64,000 nucleotides of DNA from Oceanobacillus polygoni. Its GTDB lineage: Bacteria > Bacillota > Bacilli > Bacillales > Amphibacillaceae. A model generated the notes under the pieces. That model was not told the origin of the DNA. It did no database searches and saw only the letters and a list, made by a program, of their open reading frames with translations. The stretch covers positions 124,857-188,856 of the forward strand of contig NZ_PIJY01000024.1 in assembly GCF_008304605.1 (NCBI RefSeq), read 5' to 3'. Position numbers and translations under genes: made by a program. Positions 37,955 to 47,504 of the stretch are shown here, one piece after another (within the stretch, counting starts at the first letter, position 1; each line of letters starts with the position of its first letter).

Positions 37955-39206
37955 GATTCCAGAACTAGCTGAATCCATTACAGAAGGTACGATTGCAGAA
38001 TGGCTCGTGAAAAAAGGGGATAAGGTAGAAAAAGGAGATCCAATTGTTGAGTTAGAAACGGATAAAGTCAACGTTGAAGTTAACTCCGATTTCTCTGGTG
38101 TTATTACAGAAATTCTCAGTGAAGAAGGCGATGATGTTTCCGTAGGAGATACGATTGCGAACTTAGATGAGAATGGAGAAGCTGGGGATGCAGCACCGGC
38201 TGAAACACAAAAAGAAGAAAAGCAGGAAGCACCTGCGAAGCAAGAGGAAAAAGCAGAAGCTCCAAAAGCTGCAGAAGCAGATTCTACGAATGACAGTAAT
38301 GCTTCTGAAGTGATTGCTTCTCCAGCGGCTAGAAAACGTGCACGTGAGCTTAATATTGACTTAAGCAAAGTAAATGCTCGTGATCCACTTGGTAGAATTC
38401 GCCCGGAAGATGTAGAGACTGCAGCACAAGCACCAAGTGAGCCAAAAGCACCTAAGCCAGCTAAACAAGAAGCACCAGCAGCTGCTAATAAAACGGAATT
38501 TGATAAGCCGGTTGAGCGTGTGAAAATGACGCGTCGCCGTCAAACGATTGCGAAGAACCTAGTAAATGTTCAACATGAAACTGCGATGTTAACAACATTT
38601 AACGAAGTGGATATGACTGCTGTAATGGAACTTCGTAAACAGCGTAAAGATAAATTTTTAGAGAAAAACGGTGTTAAGCTTGGTTTTATGTCCTTCTTTA
38701 CAAAAGCTGTTGTAGGAGCACTGAAGGAATTCCCATTACTGAATGCAGAAATTCAAGGTAATGAGTTAGTTGTGAAGAAATTTTACGATATTGGTATTGC
38801 GGTTTCAACTGATGAAGGACTTGTCGTTCCAGTGGTTCGTGATGCAGATCGTCTGGATTTTGCAGGAATTGAAGGTGAAATTGTTAACCTTGGGAAAAAA
38901 GCCCGTGATAATAAATTGGGATTAAAAGATTTACAAGGTGGATCATTTACCATTACAAATGGTGGAACATTTGGTTCCATGATGTCTACACCAATTCTAA
39001 ATGCGCCACAAGTAGGTATTCTTGGAATGCATAACATTGTTAAACGTGCAATGGTAATGCCGGATGATTCTATTGAAGTTCGTCCAATGATGTATCTTGC
39101 ATTATCCTATGACCATCGAATTGTCGATGGAAAAGAAGCTGTACAATTCCTTGTACGTGTGAAGCAAATGCTAGAAGATCCGTATGATTTACTATTAGAA
39201 GGTTAA
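37941..39206 (+). CDS. odhB: 2-oxoglutarate dehydrogenase E2 (dihydrolipoyl succinyltransferase)
   Basis: Core acyltransferase of the complex, moving succinyl groups to CoA. The 421 residues comprise a lipoyl domain with Lys42 in ETDKVNVEV, an Ala/Pro/Glu/Lys-rich linker (~85-115), an E3-binding domain around [19 protein letters not shown], a second flexible linker, and the catalytic domain ending in the active-site [17 protein letters not shown]. It starts with GTG 37941 inside the end of odhA, after AAGGGGGAAAA. The E3 gene is not in the window; it is usually shared with pyruvate dehydrogenase. Confidence 0.96.
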   Translation: MQEIKIPELAESITEGTIAEWLVKKGDKVEKGDPIVELETDKVNVEVNSDFSGVITEILSEEGDDVSVGDTIANLDENGEAGDAAPAETQKEEKQEAPAKQEEKAEAPKAAEADSTNDSNASEVIASPAARKRARELNIDLSKVNARDPLGRIRPEDVETAAQAPSEPKAPKPAKQEAPAAANKTEFDKPVERVKMTRRRQTIAKNLVNVQHETAMLTTFNEVDMTAVMELRKQRKDKFLEKNGVKLGFMSFFTKAVVGALKEFPLLNAEIQGNELVVKKFYDIGIAVSTDEGLVVPVVRDADRLDFAGIEGEIVNLGKKARDNKLGLKDLQGGSFTITNGGTFGSMMSTPILNAPQVGILGMHNIVKRAMVMPDDSIEVRPMMYLALSYDHRIVDGKEAVQFLVRVKQMLEDPYDLLLEG

Positions 39207-39226
39207 TAGTTGAATAGAATGAATAA

Positions 39227-39268
39227 AACCTTTGCTGTGTGGCAAGAATCACAGCAAAGGTTTTTTTT
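39227..39268 (+). terminator. odhAB terminator
   Basis: A perfect 13-base stem AACCTTTGCTGTG with its complement at 39250-39262, followed by a T-run to 39268. Confidence 0.9.
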
Positions 39269-39461
39269 ATACGTTTGTAGCATATCTAAATCGATCGCGC
39301 ATTCTGCATTCACGATTACTGCAGGATCCAATCACTCACTCAATCAATCAATCCACATTACCGTGCACCACAAATTGATTCCATCCTTACCAAATCACAG
39401 CTCAAATTAAAAGCAGTCATGAAAAATCAATGACATTTACGGTTGAATCATAAGTTTACCA

Positions 39462-39490
39462 TTGCAAAATAGTAATGAAACGAATATTAT
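39462..39490 (+). promoter_or_regulatory. promoter of the purine permease, with a PurBox-like half site
   Basis: -35 TTGCAA (39462-39467), 17-base spacer and -10 TATTAT (39485-39490). The spacer and -10 contain AAACGAATATTA, close to a PurR half site (CGAAYATT). A second PurBox in the expected opposed orientation was not found. No purine riboswitch core is present in 39269-39532, although permeases of this family often have one. Confidence 0.5.
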
Positions 39491-39532
39491 AGTAAACGTT
39501 GGTAAAAATATACGGAAAGTAAGGGGTATTAT

Positions 39533-40822
39533 ATGGAAAGAGGCTTTAAACTAAAACAAAATAATACAGATATCCGTACGGAGGTTGTTGCTGGAACGAC
39601 AACATTTCTAACGATGGCCTATATCGTCGTTGTAAATCCTGCAATCTTATCTTCTGTTGGGATTCCTTTTGAGCAAGTATTTATGGCTACTGTTATCGCA
39701 GCTATAGTCGGTACTTTAATTATGGGGATTTTTGCAAACTACCCAATAGCAATTGCTCCTGGTATGGGTTTAAATGCATACTTTGCCAGTATTGTTGCAA
39801 CTCAAGGATTATCCTATCAAGTAATATTTGGTACTGTCTTTTTGGCTGGAATTCTTTTCATAATTCTTAGCTTAACAAAGCTTCGTGAAACATTGATTGG
39901 TGCGATTCCAGCATCATTAAAATATGGAATAACTTCTGGTATCGGTTTGTTTATTGCCTTCGTAGGGTTGCGTAATTCAGGGATTGTTGTAGCAAATCCA
40001 GAAACAATTGTTGGACTTGGAGATTTACATGATCCGATGATTGTATTAACTTTAGTTGGCTTGATGATTACCTTAATTCTTTTTGTTATGAAGATAAAAG
40101 GTGCGCTATTTATTGGGATGCTGTCGACAGCGATTATTGCATATTTCACAGGGCAACTAACTGTTACAGGTGTTCTTTCTGCGCCACCTTCGCCAGTATT
40201 CTTTGATATGGACATAGCTGGTGTTTTCTCAAACGGTCTTTATACAGTTGTATTTGCCTTTCTATTGGTAACGTTGTTTGATACAACTGGAACCATGATT
40301 GGTGTTGCCGAACAAGCAGGCTTTATGAAAGATGGAAAAATGCCGCGTGCTAAGCAGGCGCTTTTAGCAGACGCAACGGCAACGACTGTTGGTTCAGCAT
40401 TTGGGACAAGCCCTTCAACAGCATATATTGAATCTAGCTCAGGAGTTGCAGCTGGTGGGAGAACTGGATTAACAGCTATTGTTGTTGCCATACTATTTGC
40501 GCTGTCGATTTTCTTTACGCCAATTATTTCAGCGATTGCTGGTTTGCCAGCAATTACTTCGCCCGTTTTGATTATCGTAGGTTGCTTTATGATGGAAGGT
40601 TTGGCTAAGGTTAATTGGAAAGCATTTGATGAAGCCTTTCCAGCTTTTGCAGTTATATTAACGATGCCATTCACATCAAGTATTGCAACAGGGATTGCTA
40701 TTGGTTTTATTACGTATCCATTGCTAAAGCTTGTAAGTGGAAAAGGGAAGGATGTCCATTGGATTTTATATGTATTTGGTGTCATTTTCCTTATTCAAAT
40801 GACCTTCTTCCCCACACATTAA
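39533..40822 (+). CDS. AzgA-family purine permease (PbuG/PbuO-like)
   Basis: A 429-residue nucleobase transporter with 12-14 hydrophobic segments. The N-terminal half carries TEVVAGTTTFLTMAYIVVVN and the signature NYPIAIAPGMGLNAYFA of the AzgA (guanine/hypoxanthine/adenine) subfamily. The central DTTGTMIGVAEQAGFM and GTSPSTAYIESSSGVAAGGR motifs form the substrate site in this group. Which purine it carries cannot be read directly; PbuG and PbuO of B. subtilis are the nearest known types. GTAAGGGG precedes the ATG. A terminator follows. Confidence 0.92.
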   Translation: MERGFKLKQNNTDIRTEVVAGTTTFLTMAYIVVVNPAILSSVGIPFEQVFMATVIAAIVGTLIMGIFANYPIAIAPGMGLNAYFASIVATQGLSYQVIFGTVFLAGILFIILSLTKLRETLIGAIPASLKYGITSGIGLFIAFVGLRNSGIVVANPETIVGLGDLHDPMIVLTLVGLMITLILFVMKIKGALFIGMLSTAIIAYFTGQLTVTGVLSAPPSPVFFDMDIAGVFSNGLYTVVFAFLLVTLFDTTGTMIGVAEQAGFMKDGKMPRAKQALLADATATTVGSAFGTSPSTAYIESSSGVAAGGRTGLTAIVVAILFALSIFFTPIISAIAGLPAITSPVLIIVGCFMMEGLAKVNWKAFDEAFPAFAVILTMPFTSSIATGIAIGFITYPLLKLVSGKGKDVHWILYVFGVIFLIQMTFFPTH

Positions 40823-40848
40823 TTAAAAAGCTTGGTATCACGAAGCTT

Positions 40849-40875
40849 TTAGGCGAATGCCTTATTTGCCAAATG
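40849..40875 (+). repeat. partial copy (C) of the dispersed repeat
   Basis: The segment starting TTTTAGGCGAATGCCTTA corresponds to the first part of the repeat at 20826-20858; the TTGCACTTATGCA end is diverged here (TTTGCC...). It lies between the permease stop codon and its terminator. Confidence 0.5.
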
Positions 40876-40916
40876 AATACTGTCTCCTTAATCGGAAGAT
40901 AGGGAGACAGTATTTT
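40876..40916 (+). terminator. terminator after the purine permease
   Basis: A perfect 12-base stem AATACTGTCTCC (40876-40887) with its complement at 40903-40914, ending in a T-run. Confidence 0.88.
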
Positions 40917-41007
40917 TTCGGCTCACCCAGGAAATTCGCATGTTAAAAAAGATAAAATTAGGGAAAAACTATTTTAATACTGTTTATCAAAAGGAGGCTT
41001 TACCGTT

Positions 41008-42201
41008 ATGGGTATACTTCTCGGTATATTAGCGATAATTGTTACATTAGGCCTAGCCTATTTAATGTCCAATGATAGGAAAAATATTTATTACAAGGGA
41101 ATCGGCATTATGCTGGTTTGTCAGCTTATTATTACATGGTTTATGTTTTCCACGCAGATCGGAAAAGCAATCATTGATGGAATCTCAGCTGTATTTAATA
41201 AGCTAATTGAATTTGGTGCAGAAGGAATTAGTTTTGTACTTGGAGGGTTTGCATTTGAAGAAGGTAGCAGCGGCATATTCTTCTTCAATGTATTACTACA
41301 AATTATCTTTTTCGCAACACTTCTTTCCGTGCTTACGTATTTAAAAATATTGCCGTTGATTATTAAGTATATTGGTGCAGTTATTTCTAAAATTACTGGT
41401 TTACCTAAAATTGAATCCTTTAATGGGGTGAATAGTATCTTTTTCGGTCAGTCAGAGGCTTTAATTGCTATTCGTTCCCAATTTCACCATCTTTCGGAAA
41501 ATCGTCTGTACATTGTTTGTGCTTCAGCTATGAGTTCGGTATCAGCAGCAATTGTAGGTGCCTATATCCTAATGCTTCCAGCAGAGTATATTTTGGTAGC
41601 ACTCCCATTAAATATGTTCAGTGGATTAATGATAGGATCAATTGTTGCACCAGTTCGGGTACCGAAGGAAGAAGATTATGTTGATATAACCGATGTATCA
41701 CAGGATAAAAGTGTTTTTGAAGCAATGGGAAATGGTGCGTTAGAGGGCGGAAAAATCGCTCTAATAGTTGCAGCCATGCTAATAGCTTTTATCGCTTCAC
41801 TATCGCTGGTTAACTGGATTATTCAGTTTATCTTTGCCGGGGTTACATTGCAGCAGATTTTAGGCTATATTCTTGCTCCGCTTGGTATTCTGATGGGGAT
41901 TGCTCCGGGTGAAGTTATTGAAGCAGGAGCAGTTATGGGTATGAAAATAGTTACGAATGAATTTGTAGCAATGCTTGAATTCCAACCGATGCTCGATACA
42001 ATGTCGGAAAAAACAATTGGTATTGTAACGGTATTCTTGACAAGCTTCGCTAACTTCTCGTCTATCGGTATTATTGCTGGAACGGTAAAAGGTATCGATG
42101 CGAAAAAAGCAGTACTAGCATCCGGATTTGGATTGAGATTATTGGCTGGTTCCATTTTAGCTTCGATTTTATCAGCAACCGTTACAGGATTATTTTTATA
42201 A
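41008..42201 (+). CDS. nupC: concentrative nucleoside transporter, NupC family
   Basis: A 397-residue cation-coupled nucleoside importer (CNT family). The domain order is typical: three N-terminal helices, the CNT core with GLPKIESFNGVNSIFFGQSE (substrate and ion site), a gate domain with SAMSSVSAAIVGAYI, and the C-terminal TSFANFSSIGIIAGTVKGI. It may take up pyrimidine or purine nucleosides and, together with the neighbouring nucleobase permease, forms a small nucleobase/nucleoside uptake district. AAAGGAGG at 40990-40997 precedes the ATG by 10 bases. No clear terminator follows; a dispersed dyad repeat begins ~110 bases downstream. Confidence 0.9.
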   Translation: MGILLGILAIIVTLGLAYLMSNDRKNIYYKGIGIMLVCQLIITWFMFSTQIGKAIIDGISAVFNKLIEFGAEGISFVLGGFAFEEGSSGIFFFNVLLQIIFFATLLSVLTYLKILPLIIKYIGAVISKITGLPKIESFNGVNSIFFGQSEALIAIRSQFHHLSENRLYIVCASAMSSVSAAIVGAYILMLPAEYILVALPLNMFSGLMIGSIVAPVRVPKEEDYVDITDVSQDKSVFEAMGNGALEGGKIALIVAAMLIAFIASLSLVNWIIQFIFAGVTLQQILGYILAPLGILMGIAPGEVIEAGAVMGMKIVTNEFVAMLEFQPMLDTMSEKTIGIVTVFLTSFANFSSIGIIAGTVKGIDAKKAVLASGFGLRLLAGSILASILSATVTGLFL

Positions 42202-42310
42202 TTCAACCCTGGCACTATGGTTATTCGTTGCACTTAAATAGCTGTTGTTCTTTACAAAGTATATAAACTACGGACTAACTTCTTGGCTGCTTTTTTCAAG
42301 TGTGTGCAAT

Positions 42311-42470
42311 AATCGCCGTCTGGAATCGCTTCGGGTGGATGCTTTCCGCGGGCACGGCTTCAGCCTCACCGGAAGAAAACCACTTCCGTTGAGGCTTCAG
42401 ACACGTGCTGTTCCCGCAGGAGTCACCACCCTACGCTCACCCGGACTGGTTAGAGTGACGACATTGTTCC
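42311..42470. repeat. GC-rich dyad repeat of the Bacillaceae type
   Basis: A non-coding, GC-rich stretch in the gap between nupC and the MATE gene (42202-42623). Its centre is a nested hairpin: GCCTCA..GGAAG pairs with CTTCC..TGAGGC (42363-42392). Outer arms GCGGGCACG and CGTGCTGTTCCCGC, and GGGTGG with CCACCC, extend the symmetry. The CTCCTGCGGGAA-like element (minus strand) is typical of dispersed repeats I associate with Bacillus-group genomes. An 81-codon frame across it is considered spurious. The rest of the gap holds nothing recognisable. Confidence 0.65.
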
Positions 42471-42612
42471 AGCGTATTAGTGTATTCTAAAGATAGTTAT
42501 GTAATATTAACGAAGTATGCTTCCAGAGCGGGTATACTCAGCCCATCATTGCACATTAATCCACAGTTTATTTCAACGATAACTAAAAACAAGCGAATTG
42601 AGCCATATTAAA

Positions 42613-42644
42613 AGCACATCCATTCAACTGGATGTGCTCTTTTT
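42613..42644. terminator. bidirectional terminator overlapping the MATE gene end
   Basis: A perfect 10-base stem AGCACATCCA with loop TTCAAC and complement 42629-42638, T-rich on both strands. The MATE stop codon lies in the loop. Confidence 0.8.
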
Positions 42645-43991
42645 AATAGAAGCATACTTTTTCTGGATATAGAGAAGTCGCCATAATAACGCTATTGCAC
42701 CACAGCTGAGACCAACTATAATCCCGACCCAATAACCAAATGGCTCTAGAGTAGTGTAATTTGCTAATAACCACCCAATTGGAAGCCCAATAGCCCAATA
42801 CGAGATTAAAGCGATAATTAATGTCATGTTTACATCTTTATAGCCACGAAGTGCACCTTGAATCGGGGCACCGAATGCATCTGCCAGCTGATAGAAGATA
42901 GCGAAATAAATAAATTGTTTCGTTAGTTCAATTACTTCTGGATCAGCATTATAAAGAGATGCGACTGGACCATTCAACAGATATAAAATCCCACCAGCAA
43001 AGAGAGCGATAAATAAGCCTCCACTCATTCCAATATATCCATAAGCACGTGCATCTTGATAGCGCTTGGCACCTGCTTCAAATCCAACAGCAATCGTTAA
43101 CGCCATTCCAACACTTAATGGAATCATATACAAAACACTGGCAAAGTTCATTGCCGCCTGGTGTGCAGCAATTGTGTTTGTGCTATATACACTCATCAAT
43201 AACGTAACAGCCGAGAAAATACTTGTCTCGAAAAATATAGCAGCCCCAATTGGGATACCGATTTTTAACTGGTTGCGCCATTGCTTGAAAGAAGGCTTAA
43301 ACCATTTGGCAAACACAGCAAATTTCTTAAAAGGTTGAATCCGTTGAAGAAATAAAAGAGCAATGATGCACACGATAAAATACGTAATCGCAGTTGCGAT
43401 GCCTGCTCCAATCCCGCCTAATGCCGGCATCCCTAATTTTCCGAATATAAATATATAATTAAAGATAACATTAAGTGGCAAGGATATGAGAATGATAATC
43501 ATAGAGGTGCGTGTCTGTCCAAGCCCATCCATAAAGCAACGGATCGTATTAAAAATAAACAAAGGAATAATACCAATACCAAGTGTGAACAGATAGTATT
43601 TTGCGACATGTCGTACTTCAGACTCTAAATCCATTAAAGATAGTATCGGGTCTAATGCAATCGCACCAATTGTCATAATAAGGATGGAAAGTACAATTGC
43701 TATGTAAATGCCCTGTTGGATAACCTTTGGGACATCCTTTTCAGCTCGGCCGCCAATTAGATGTGCGATAATCGGCGTAATTGCCAAGACAATACCATTA
43801 ATACCAGTTGAAAGAGGGACCCAGAGACTAGCTCCAATGGCTACTCCTGCTAAATCTACTGCGCTAAAGCGTCCGGACATCATCGCATCAAAAAAAGTCA
43901 TGAGATTCATACTAATTTGTGTAATCAAGATAGGGATTAAAATAATAATAAATAGCTTCAGTTTTTCCTTAAGGTTTTTTGTTTCATACAT
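42624..43991 (-). CDS. MATE-family efflux transporter (NorM-like)
   Basis: A 455-residue transporter with 12 predicted helices in two homologous bundles, as in cation-coupled multidrug/toxic-compound exporters. Family features are the N-terminal ITQISMNLMTFFDAMMSGRF and the repeat-2 counterpart AAIFFETSIFSAVTLLMSVY. The substrate is unknown; NorM-type pumps export fluoroquinolones and dyes. AAGGAAGAG precedes ATG 43991. It is a single gene transcribed away from the MurG paralogue. Confidence 0.92.
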   Translation of the reverse strand: MYETKNLKEKLKLFIIILIPILITQISMNLMTFFDAMMSGRFSAVDLAGVAIGASLWVPLSTGINGIVLAITPIIAHLIGGRAEKDVPKVIQQGIYIAIVLSILIMTIGAIALDPILSLMDLESEVRHVAKYYLFTLGIGIIPLFIFNTIRCFMDGLGQTRTSMIIILISLPLNVIFNYIFIFGKLGMPALGGIGAGIATAITYFIVCIIALLFLQRIQPFKKFAVFAKWFKPSFKQWRNQLKIGIPIGAAIFFETSIFSAVTLLMSVYSTNTIAAHQAAMNFASVLYMIPLSVGMALTIAVGFEAGAKRYQDARAYGYIGMSGGLFIALFAGGILYLLNGPVASLYNADPEVIELTKQFIYFAIFYQLADAFGAPIQGALRGYKDVNMTLIIALISYWAIGLPIGWLLANYTTLEPFGYWVGIIVGLSCGAIALLWRLLYIQKKYASIKKSTSS

Positions 43992-44105
43992 TAAAACTCT
44001 TCCTTTTTTGTATATTTTCTAATAGGATAGAGAGTGTGACTAATAAGGCATAGCCTTTATTATACTCGGTTATGAGGAATTGTGAAAGAAGGGAAGTACA
44101 TTTCA

Positions 44106-45176
44106 ATGAAAAAGAAAAGAATCCTTTTCACTGGTGGTGGAACAGCGGGACATGTGATTGTCAATTTAGCGTTGATTCCATTTTATCAGGAGAAAGGCTG
44201 GGAGATTGATTATATCGGTTCTTATAGTGGAATTGAAAGAGATCTGATTGGACAGCTCGAAGGAGTAACCTATCACCCAATAGCCACTGGTAAGCTACGC
44301 CGTTACATGTCTAAGGAAAATTTGAAGGACCCATTTAAGGTCATGAAAGGGACAATGCAAGCGTACCGTATTATTGGTAAACGTAAGCCTGCTGTTATAT
44401 TTTCGAAGGGAGGATTTGTGTCTGTCCCTGTTGTAGCAGCTGCAAAATTACGAGGCGTGCCTGCTGTCATACATGAATCGGATTATACACCAGGATTAGC
44501 AAATAAGCTTTCCATCCCATTTACGAAAAAAGTGCTTGCGACATTTCCAGAAACGATGCAATATCTTCCCGAGAAGAAGGCTGAATATGTAGGCGCAGTT
44601 GTTCGCGATGAGCTTTTTAAAGGGAGTAAAGCGAACGGCTTGAAATTCGCAGGACTATCGCAAGAATTACCAGTACTATTAATTATGGGTGGTAGTGGTG
44701 GATCCCATAAAATCAATGAAACCGTGAGGGAAAGCTTAGATGAGCTTTTAACGAGCTTTCAAATTATTCATATTTGCGGACGAGATAAAATAGATCATTC
44801 GATTCAAAAAACTGGATATGTGCAATTTGAATATATTAATGAAGAGCTAAAGGATATTTTTGCTGCTTCTGATTATGTATTATCTCGAGCAGGGTCGAAT
44901 GCAATCTTTGAATTTCTGGCATTACAGATCCCGATGCTGCTGATTCCGTTATCTAAAGGTGCTAGTCGAGGCGATCAGATTATCAATGCACGGTCATTTC
45001 AAGAAAAACGCTATGCCAGAGTTTTAGATGAGGACAAACTAACGAAGCAAACATTAAAAGATGAGCTCTCACAATTAAAAGATTATGCGCCAATTATGAG
45101 AGATACGATGAAAGAATATAAAAGTGAAAAGTCACGAGATCGCGTTATTGAGATTATTAATGCGACGAGTAAATAA
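44106..45176 (+). CDS. MurG-like glycosyltransferase (paralogue outside the dcw cluster)
   Basis: A 356-residue family 28 glycosyltransferase related to MurG, which adds GlcNAc to lipid I. Visible motifs are the N-terminal FTGGGTAGHV, the acceptor/membrane-side FSKGGFVSVPVVAAA and HESDYTPGLANK, the donor-domain MGGSGGSHKIN, and SRAGSNAIFEF. Unlike the main murG, it stands alone, so it is likely a second copy, as known in the Bacillus cereus group. It might act in a special envelope or substrate context (inference). ATG 44106 is preferred; an in-frame GTG at 44082 is the alternative. Confidence 0.85.
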   Translation: MKKKRILFTGGGTAGHVIVNLALIPFYQEKGWEIDYIGSYSGIERDLIGQLEGVTYHPIATGKLRRYMSKENLKDPFKVMKGTMQAYRIIGKRKPAVIFSKGGFVSVPVVAAAKLRGVPAVIHESDYTPGLANKLSIPFTKKVLATFPETMQYLPEKKAEYVGAVVRDELFKGSKANGLKFAGLSQELPVLLIMGGSGGSHKINETVRESLDELLTSFQIIHICGRDKIDHSIQKTGYVQFEYINEELKDIFAASDYVLSRAGSNAIFEFLALQIPMLLIPLSKGASRGDQIINARSFQEKRYARVLDEDKLTKQTLKDELSQLKDYAPIMRDTMKEYKSEKSRDRVIEIINATSK

Positions 45177-45213
45177 CAAACTCCCTGGTTTAGGTGCCAG
45201 GGAGTTTGTTGTT
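45175..45213. terminator. bidirectional terminator between murG paralogue and ger operon
   Basis: A perfect 14-base stem AACAAACTCCCTGG (45175-45188) with its complement at 45197-45210 between convergent genes. Confidence 0.88.
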
Positions 45214-45228
45214 CCAAGAATCCGTTTG

Positions 45229-46383
45229 TTATTGGATTGTTCCATAATGCATTAAATCTACATTTACATTGAAATCTACAGTAACATTGGGGAATTTCTC
45301 GCGCCATTCTGTATCTGTTAACTCCCCATCCTTTTTATTAATTCGATAAATAATTCCAAATCCAAATGGGTCCGAATTTATCTCTTGGAGTTGGGCAAAC
45401 AGAACATTATATTGTCGCTCAAATTCTTTTGCCATTTCTTCTTCCAATATGGATGCTATTTTCTCGTCTTTTATACTTAGGAGCTCTGATGTTTCATATA
45501 GATCTACTTCCAAATGGATATTAGCTTCAAAGTGAAGGTCTTCTATATTCTTTAACTTAATATCACCTTGACCTTTTAGAACTTTTACTAATATGGTAAA
45601 CTGATCTTCATTCTCAGGATTATCAGCTTGATACGTATCACTCACGTTATTATAAATATAATCTGAAAGTGGCTCTCGCTGTAGTGTGATTTCCAATGGT
45701 GTATCTTTGGTGTTCGTTAAAAAGACATTGATTAGAAATGCTTGATCGATAGGTAACTCCCCAACTAACCTATCATTCTGAAATGCAGCTAACCCTACTA
45801 TTGCTGGTTTTTTATCTCTTAAACCAATTAATGGAACAACGGGATCCTGCCCAATATCTGATTCAATACGCAAATAATTTTGTAAGGAGGTTTTAGGTAT
45901 ACTATACTCCTGTACTTCCTTTTCAATTAAGCTTTGGATTAATTGACCGACATCGGTCATCAATTCTTCTTGTCCTGCTGTAAGGACTTCTTTTGCTGTA
46001 ACATTGCTTACAGCTACGAGCATTGTATCGGATACACGTGCATCCCGAACTAATGTGCTTAAATATTCTAAAATCCCATCCTCGGCAGTTTCTTTTCCAT
46101 ATAATTCAAGTCGGATTTGTCCAGGACTTAATTCAAAATTTGTATTGTAACCAGCATTCTCACGTGCTCCTTTAATGGTATTTCCAATACCAAAGACCGT
46201 TGTCGTTATTTCCGGACTTTGCGCATCAAATTGATAGGCGATAATTGTCGTTTCAAGTTGATTGTTTTCAATCTTGTCAACACCACGCGTATTAATTATC
46301 CCTAGCTCCTCAAGTTGTTTATAGGGGACGCAGGAAGTAAGCAAGACAGAGAAAATTAGTAACAGTATCGTTTTTCTAATCAT
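45229..46383 (-). CDS. Ger(x)C-family germinant receptor C subunit, lipoprotein
   Basis: Outer-leaflet lipoprotein subunit of a GerA-type nutrient receptor, placed in the spore inner membrane. The 384 residues start with a signal and lipobox LLTSC (Cys18). The mature chain has the family's N-terminal ELGIINTRGVDKI and three-domain layout of GerBC/GerAC. It is the last gene of the operon and overlaps the B-subunit gene by 4 bases. The nutrient sensed cannot be deduced. Confidence 0.92.
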   Translation of the reverse strand: MIRKTILLLIFSVLLTSCVPYKQLEELGIINTRGVDKIENNQLETTIIAYQFDAQSPEITTTVFGIGNTIKGARENAGYNTNFELSPGQIRLELYGKETAEDGILEYLSTLVRDARVSDTMLVAVSNVTAKEVLTAGQEELMTDVGQLIQSLIEKEVQEYSIPKTSLQNYLRIESDIGQDPVVPLIGLRDKKPAIVGLAAFQNDRLVGELPIDQAFLINVFLTNTKDTPLEITLQREPLSDYIYNNVSDTYQADNPENEDQFTILVKVLKGQGDIKLKNIEDLHFEANIHLEVDLYETSELLSIKDEKIASILEEEMAKEFERQYNVLFAQLQEINSDPFGFGIIYRINKKDGELTDTEWREKFPNVTVDFNVNVDLMHYGTIQ

Positions 46384-47495
46384 GATGATCTGGCTCCTTT
46401 TCGCTTATTCAGTCTCTTTTTTAATAAGACAAATGGGAGTAGTACAAATGGATACACATAAATCAGCCAGAGTCCAAACTGATTTGCGAAATTAATCACC
46501 TGCTGCGTCTCAAAATGCTTCTCAAAGAAAAATGTACCTATCAAAAATAAAGCAGAAGTTATATATAACGTTGTCTTTTGCTGAACCTTATATACTCGTT
46601 TTATGCTATATGTTAATCCCCACATGAGAAAGAGCAAGGATGGAGCAACAACCATCATCAATTCGGCGACAACGATGTAATCAAACCGCTCAACAAACGG
46701 AAAGCTTTGGGTTTTAAATAGTACAAGAACAGCCCACTCTCTACGTTCAAGTTGTGCAGCAGCGAAAAAACCTATCGCAAGCATTGTTGCAGCTAATACA
46801 AGCAGCGAAGACCAAGTGACTGCTAAAATGCTCGAAATACTAACTTTATTTTTATTGTGAATAAAAGGATAAACCAAGAATAAAATTTCAAATCCCATAA
46901 ATGTATAGGAACTAGCCATTGCGCCTTTTAGTAAATCAACAAAAGAAGCTTGAAAAAGGGGAAGGTAATGAGCTAAATCGATTTGTAATGCAGGATGAAT
47001 TAATAAAAATAGGATCCAATTAGCTAGGACCCCAAAGACAAAACTAACACCAATAATAACTCGTAATCCGCCTAGGACACCATAAATAGTGAGACAAATG
47101 AGTATCAATCCCATAACAAAATTACTTACTTCAGGAAATACAAATACTTTAACAATCTCGATATAAGTTATTAGCACAGAGTATAAAGCAATTGCAAAAT
47201 AAAGGATATAAACCGTACTGAATAATTTTCCCAACCACTTTCCAAAAACATCAAGATGAATCCCGTGGATATCGGCATTATCATATTGTTTCAGAGTGAG
47301 CAACATGACGAATAAAACAATGATGATGTAAACAGTCGCCATCAAAATCGATATCCAGGAATCCTGCTTTGCCTCGCTAAAGATTAATCGAGGAACGCCC
47401 AGTATCCCAACGCCAATTTGCATGGAAACGATGATAAAAAACAAATAAAACGCTTGAATACGTAGATTCGATTTTACGTTTACATTAATTTCCAT
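46380..47495 (-). CDS. GerAB-family germination permease subunit
   Basis: A polytopic membrane subunit (about 10 helices, 371 residues) of the amino acid/polyamine/organocation fold, thought to bind the germinant. The N-terminal IIVSMQIGVGILGVPRLIF is typical of endospore germination permeases. ATG 47495 is preferred because the AGTAGGTG across the upstream stop codon serves as ribosome binding site; a GTG at 47504, directly after that stop, is possible. Its stop overlaps the start of the C-subunit gene. Confidence 0.92.
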   Translation of the reverse strand: MEINVNVKSNLRIQAFYLFFIIVSMQIGVGILGVPRLIFSEAKQDSWISILMATVYIIIVLFVMLLTLKQYDNADIHGIHLDVFGKWLGKLFSTVYILYFAIALYSVLITYIEIVKVFVFPEVSNFVMGLILICLTIYGVLGGLRVIIGVSFVFGVLANWILFLLIHPALQIDLAHYLPLFQASFVDLLKGAMASSYTFMGFEILFLVYPFIHNKNKVSISSILAVTWSSLLVLAATMLAIGFFAAAQLERREWAVLVLFKTQSFPFVERFDYIVVAELMMVVAPSLLFLMWGLTYSIKRVYKVQQKTTLYITSALFLIGTFFFEKHFETQQVINFANQFGLWLIYVYPFVLLPFVLLKKRLNKRKGARSS

Positions 47496-47504
47496 TAGTG
47501 GCAC

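Noticed and set aside
39330-39365. CAATCA-type short repeats after odhB, considered as a CRISPR-like or phase-variable tract
   Set aside because: Only a few irregular 4-base units (CACTCACTCAATCAATCAAT) with no coding frame; too short and imperfect for either.
39269-39461. Search for a purine riboswitch before the AzgA-type permease
   Set aside because: The conserved aptamer core was not found; only a promoter and a weak PurBox-like half site are visible.
42245-42490. 81-codon plus-strand frame downstream of nupC
   Set aside because: It runs through a GC-rich dyad repeat, has no ribosome binding site and no protein-like pattern.
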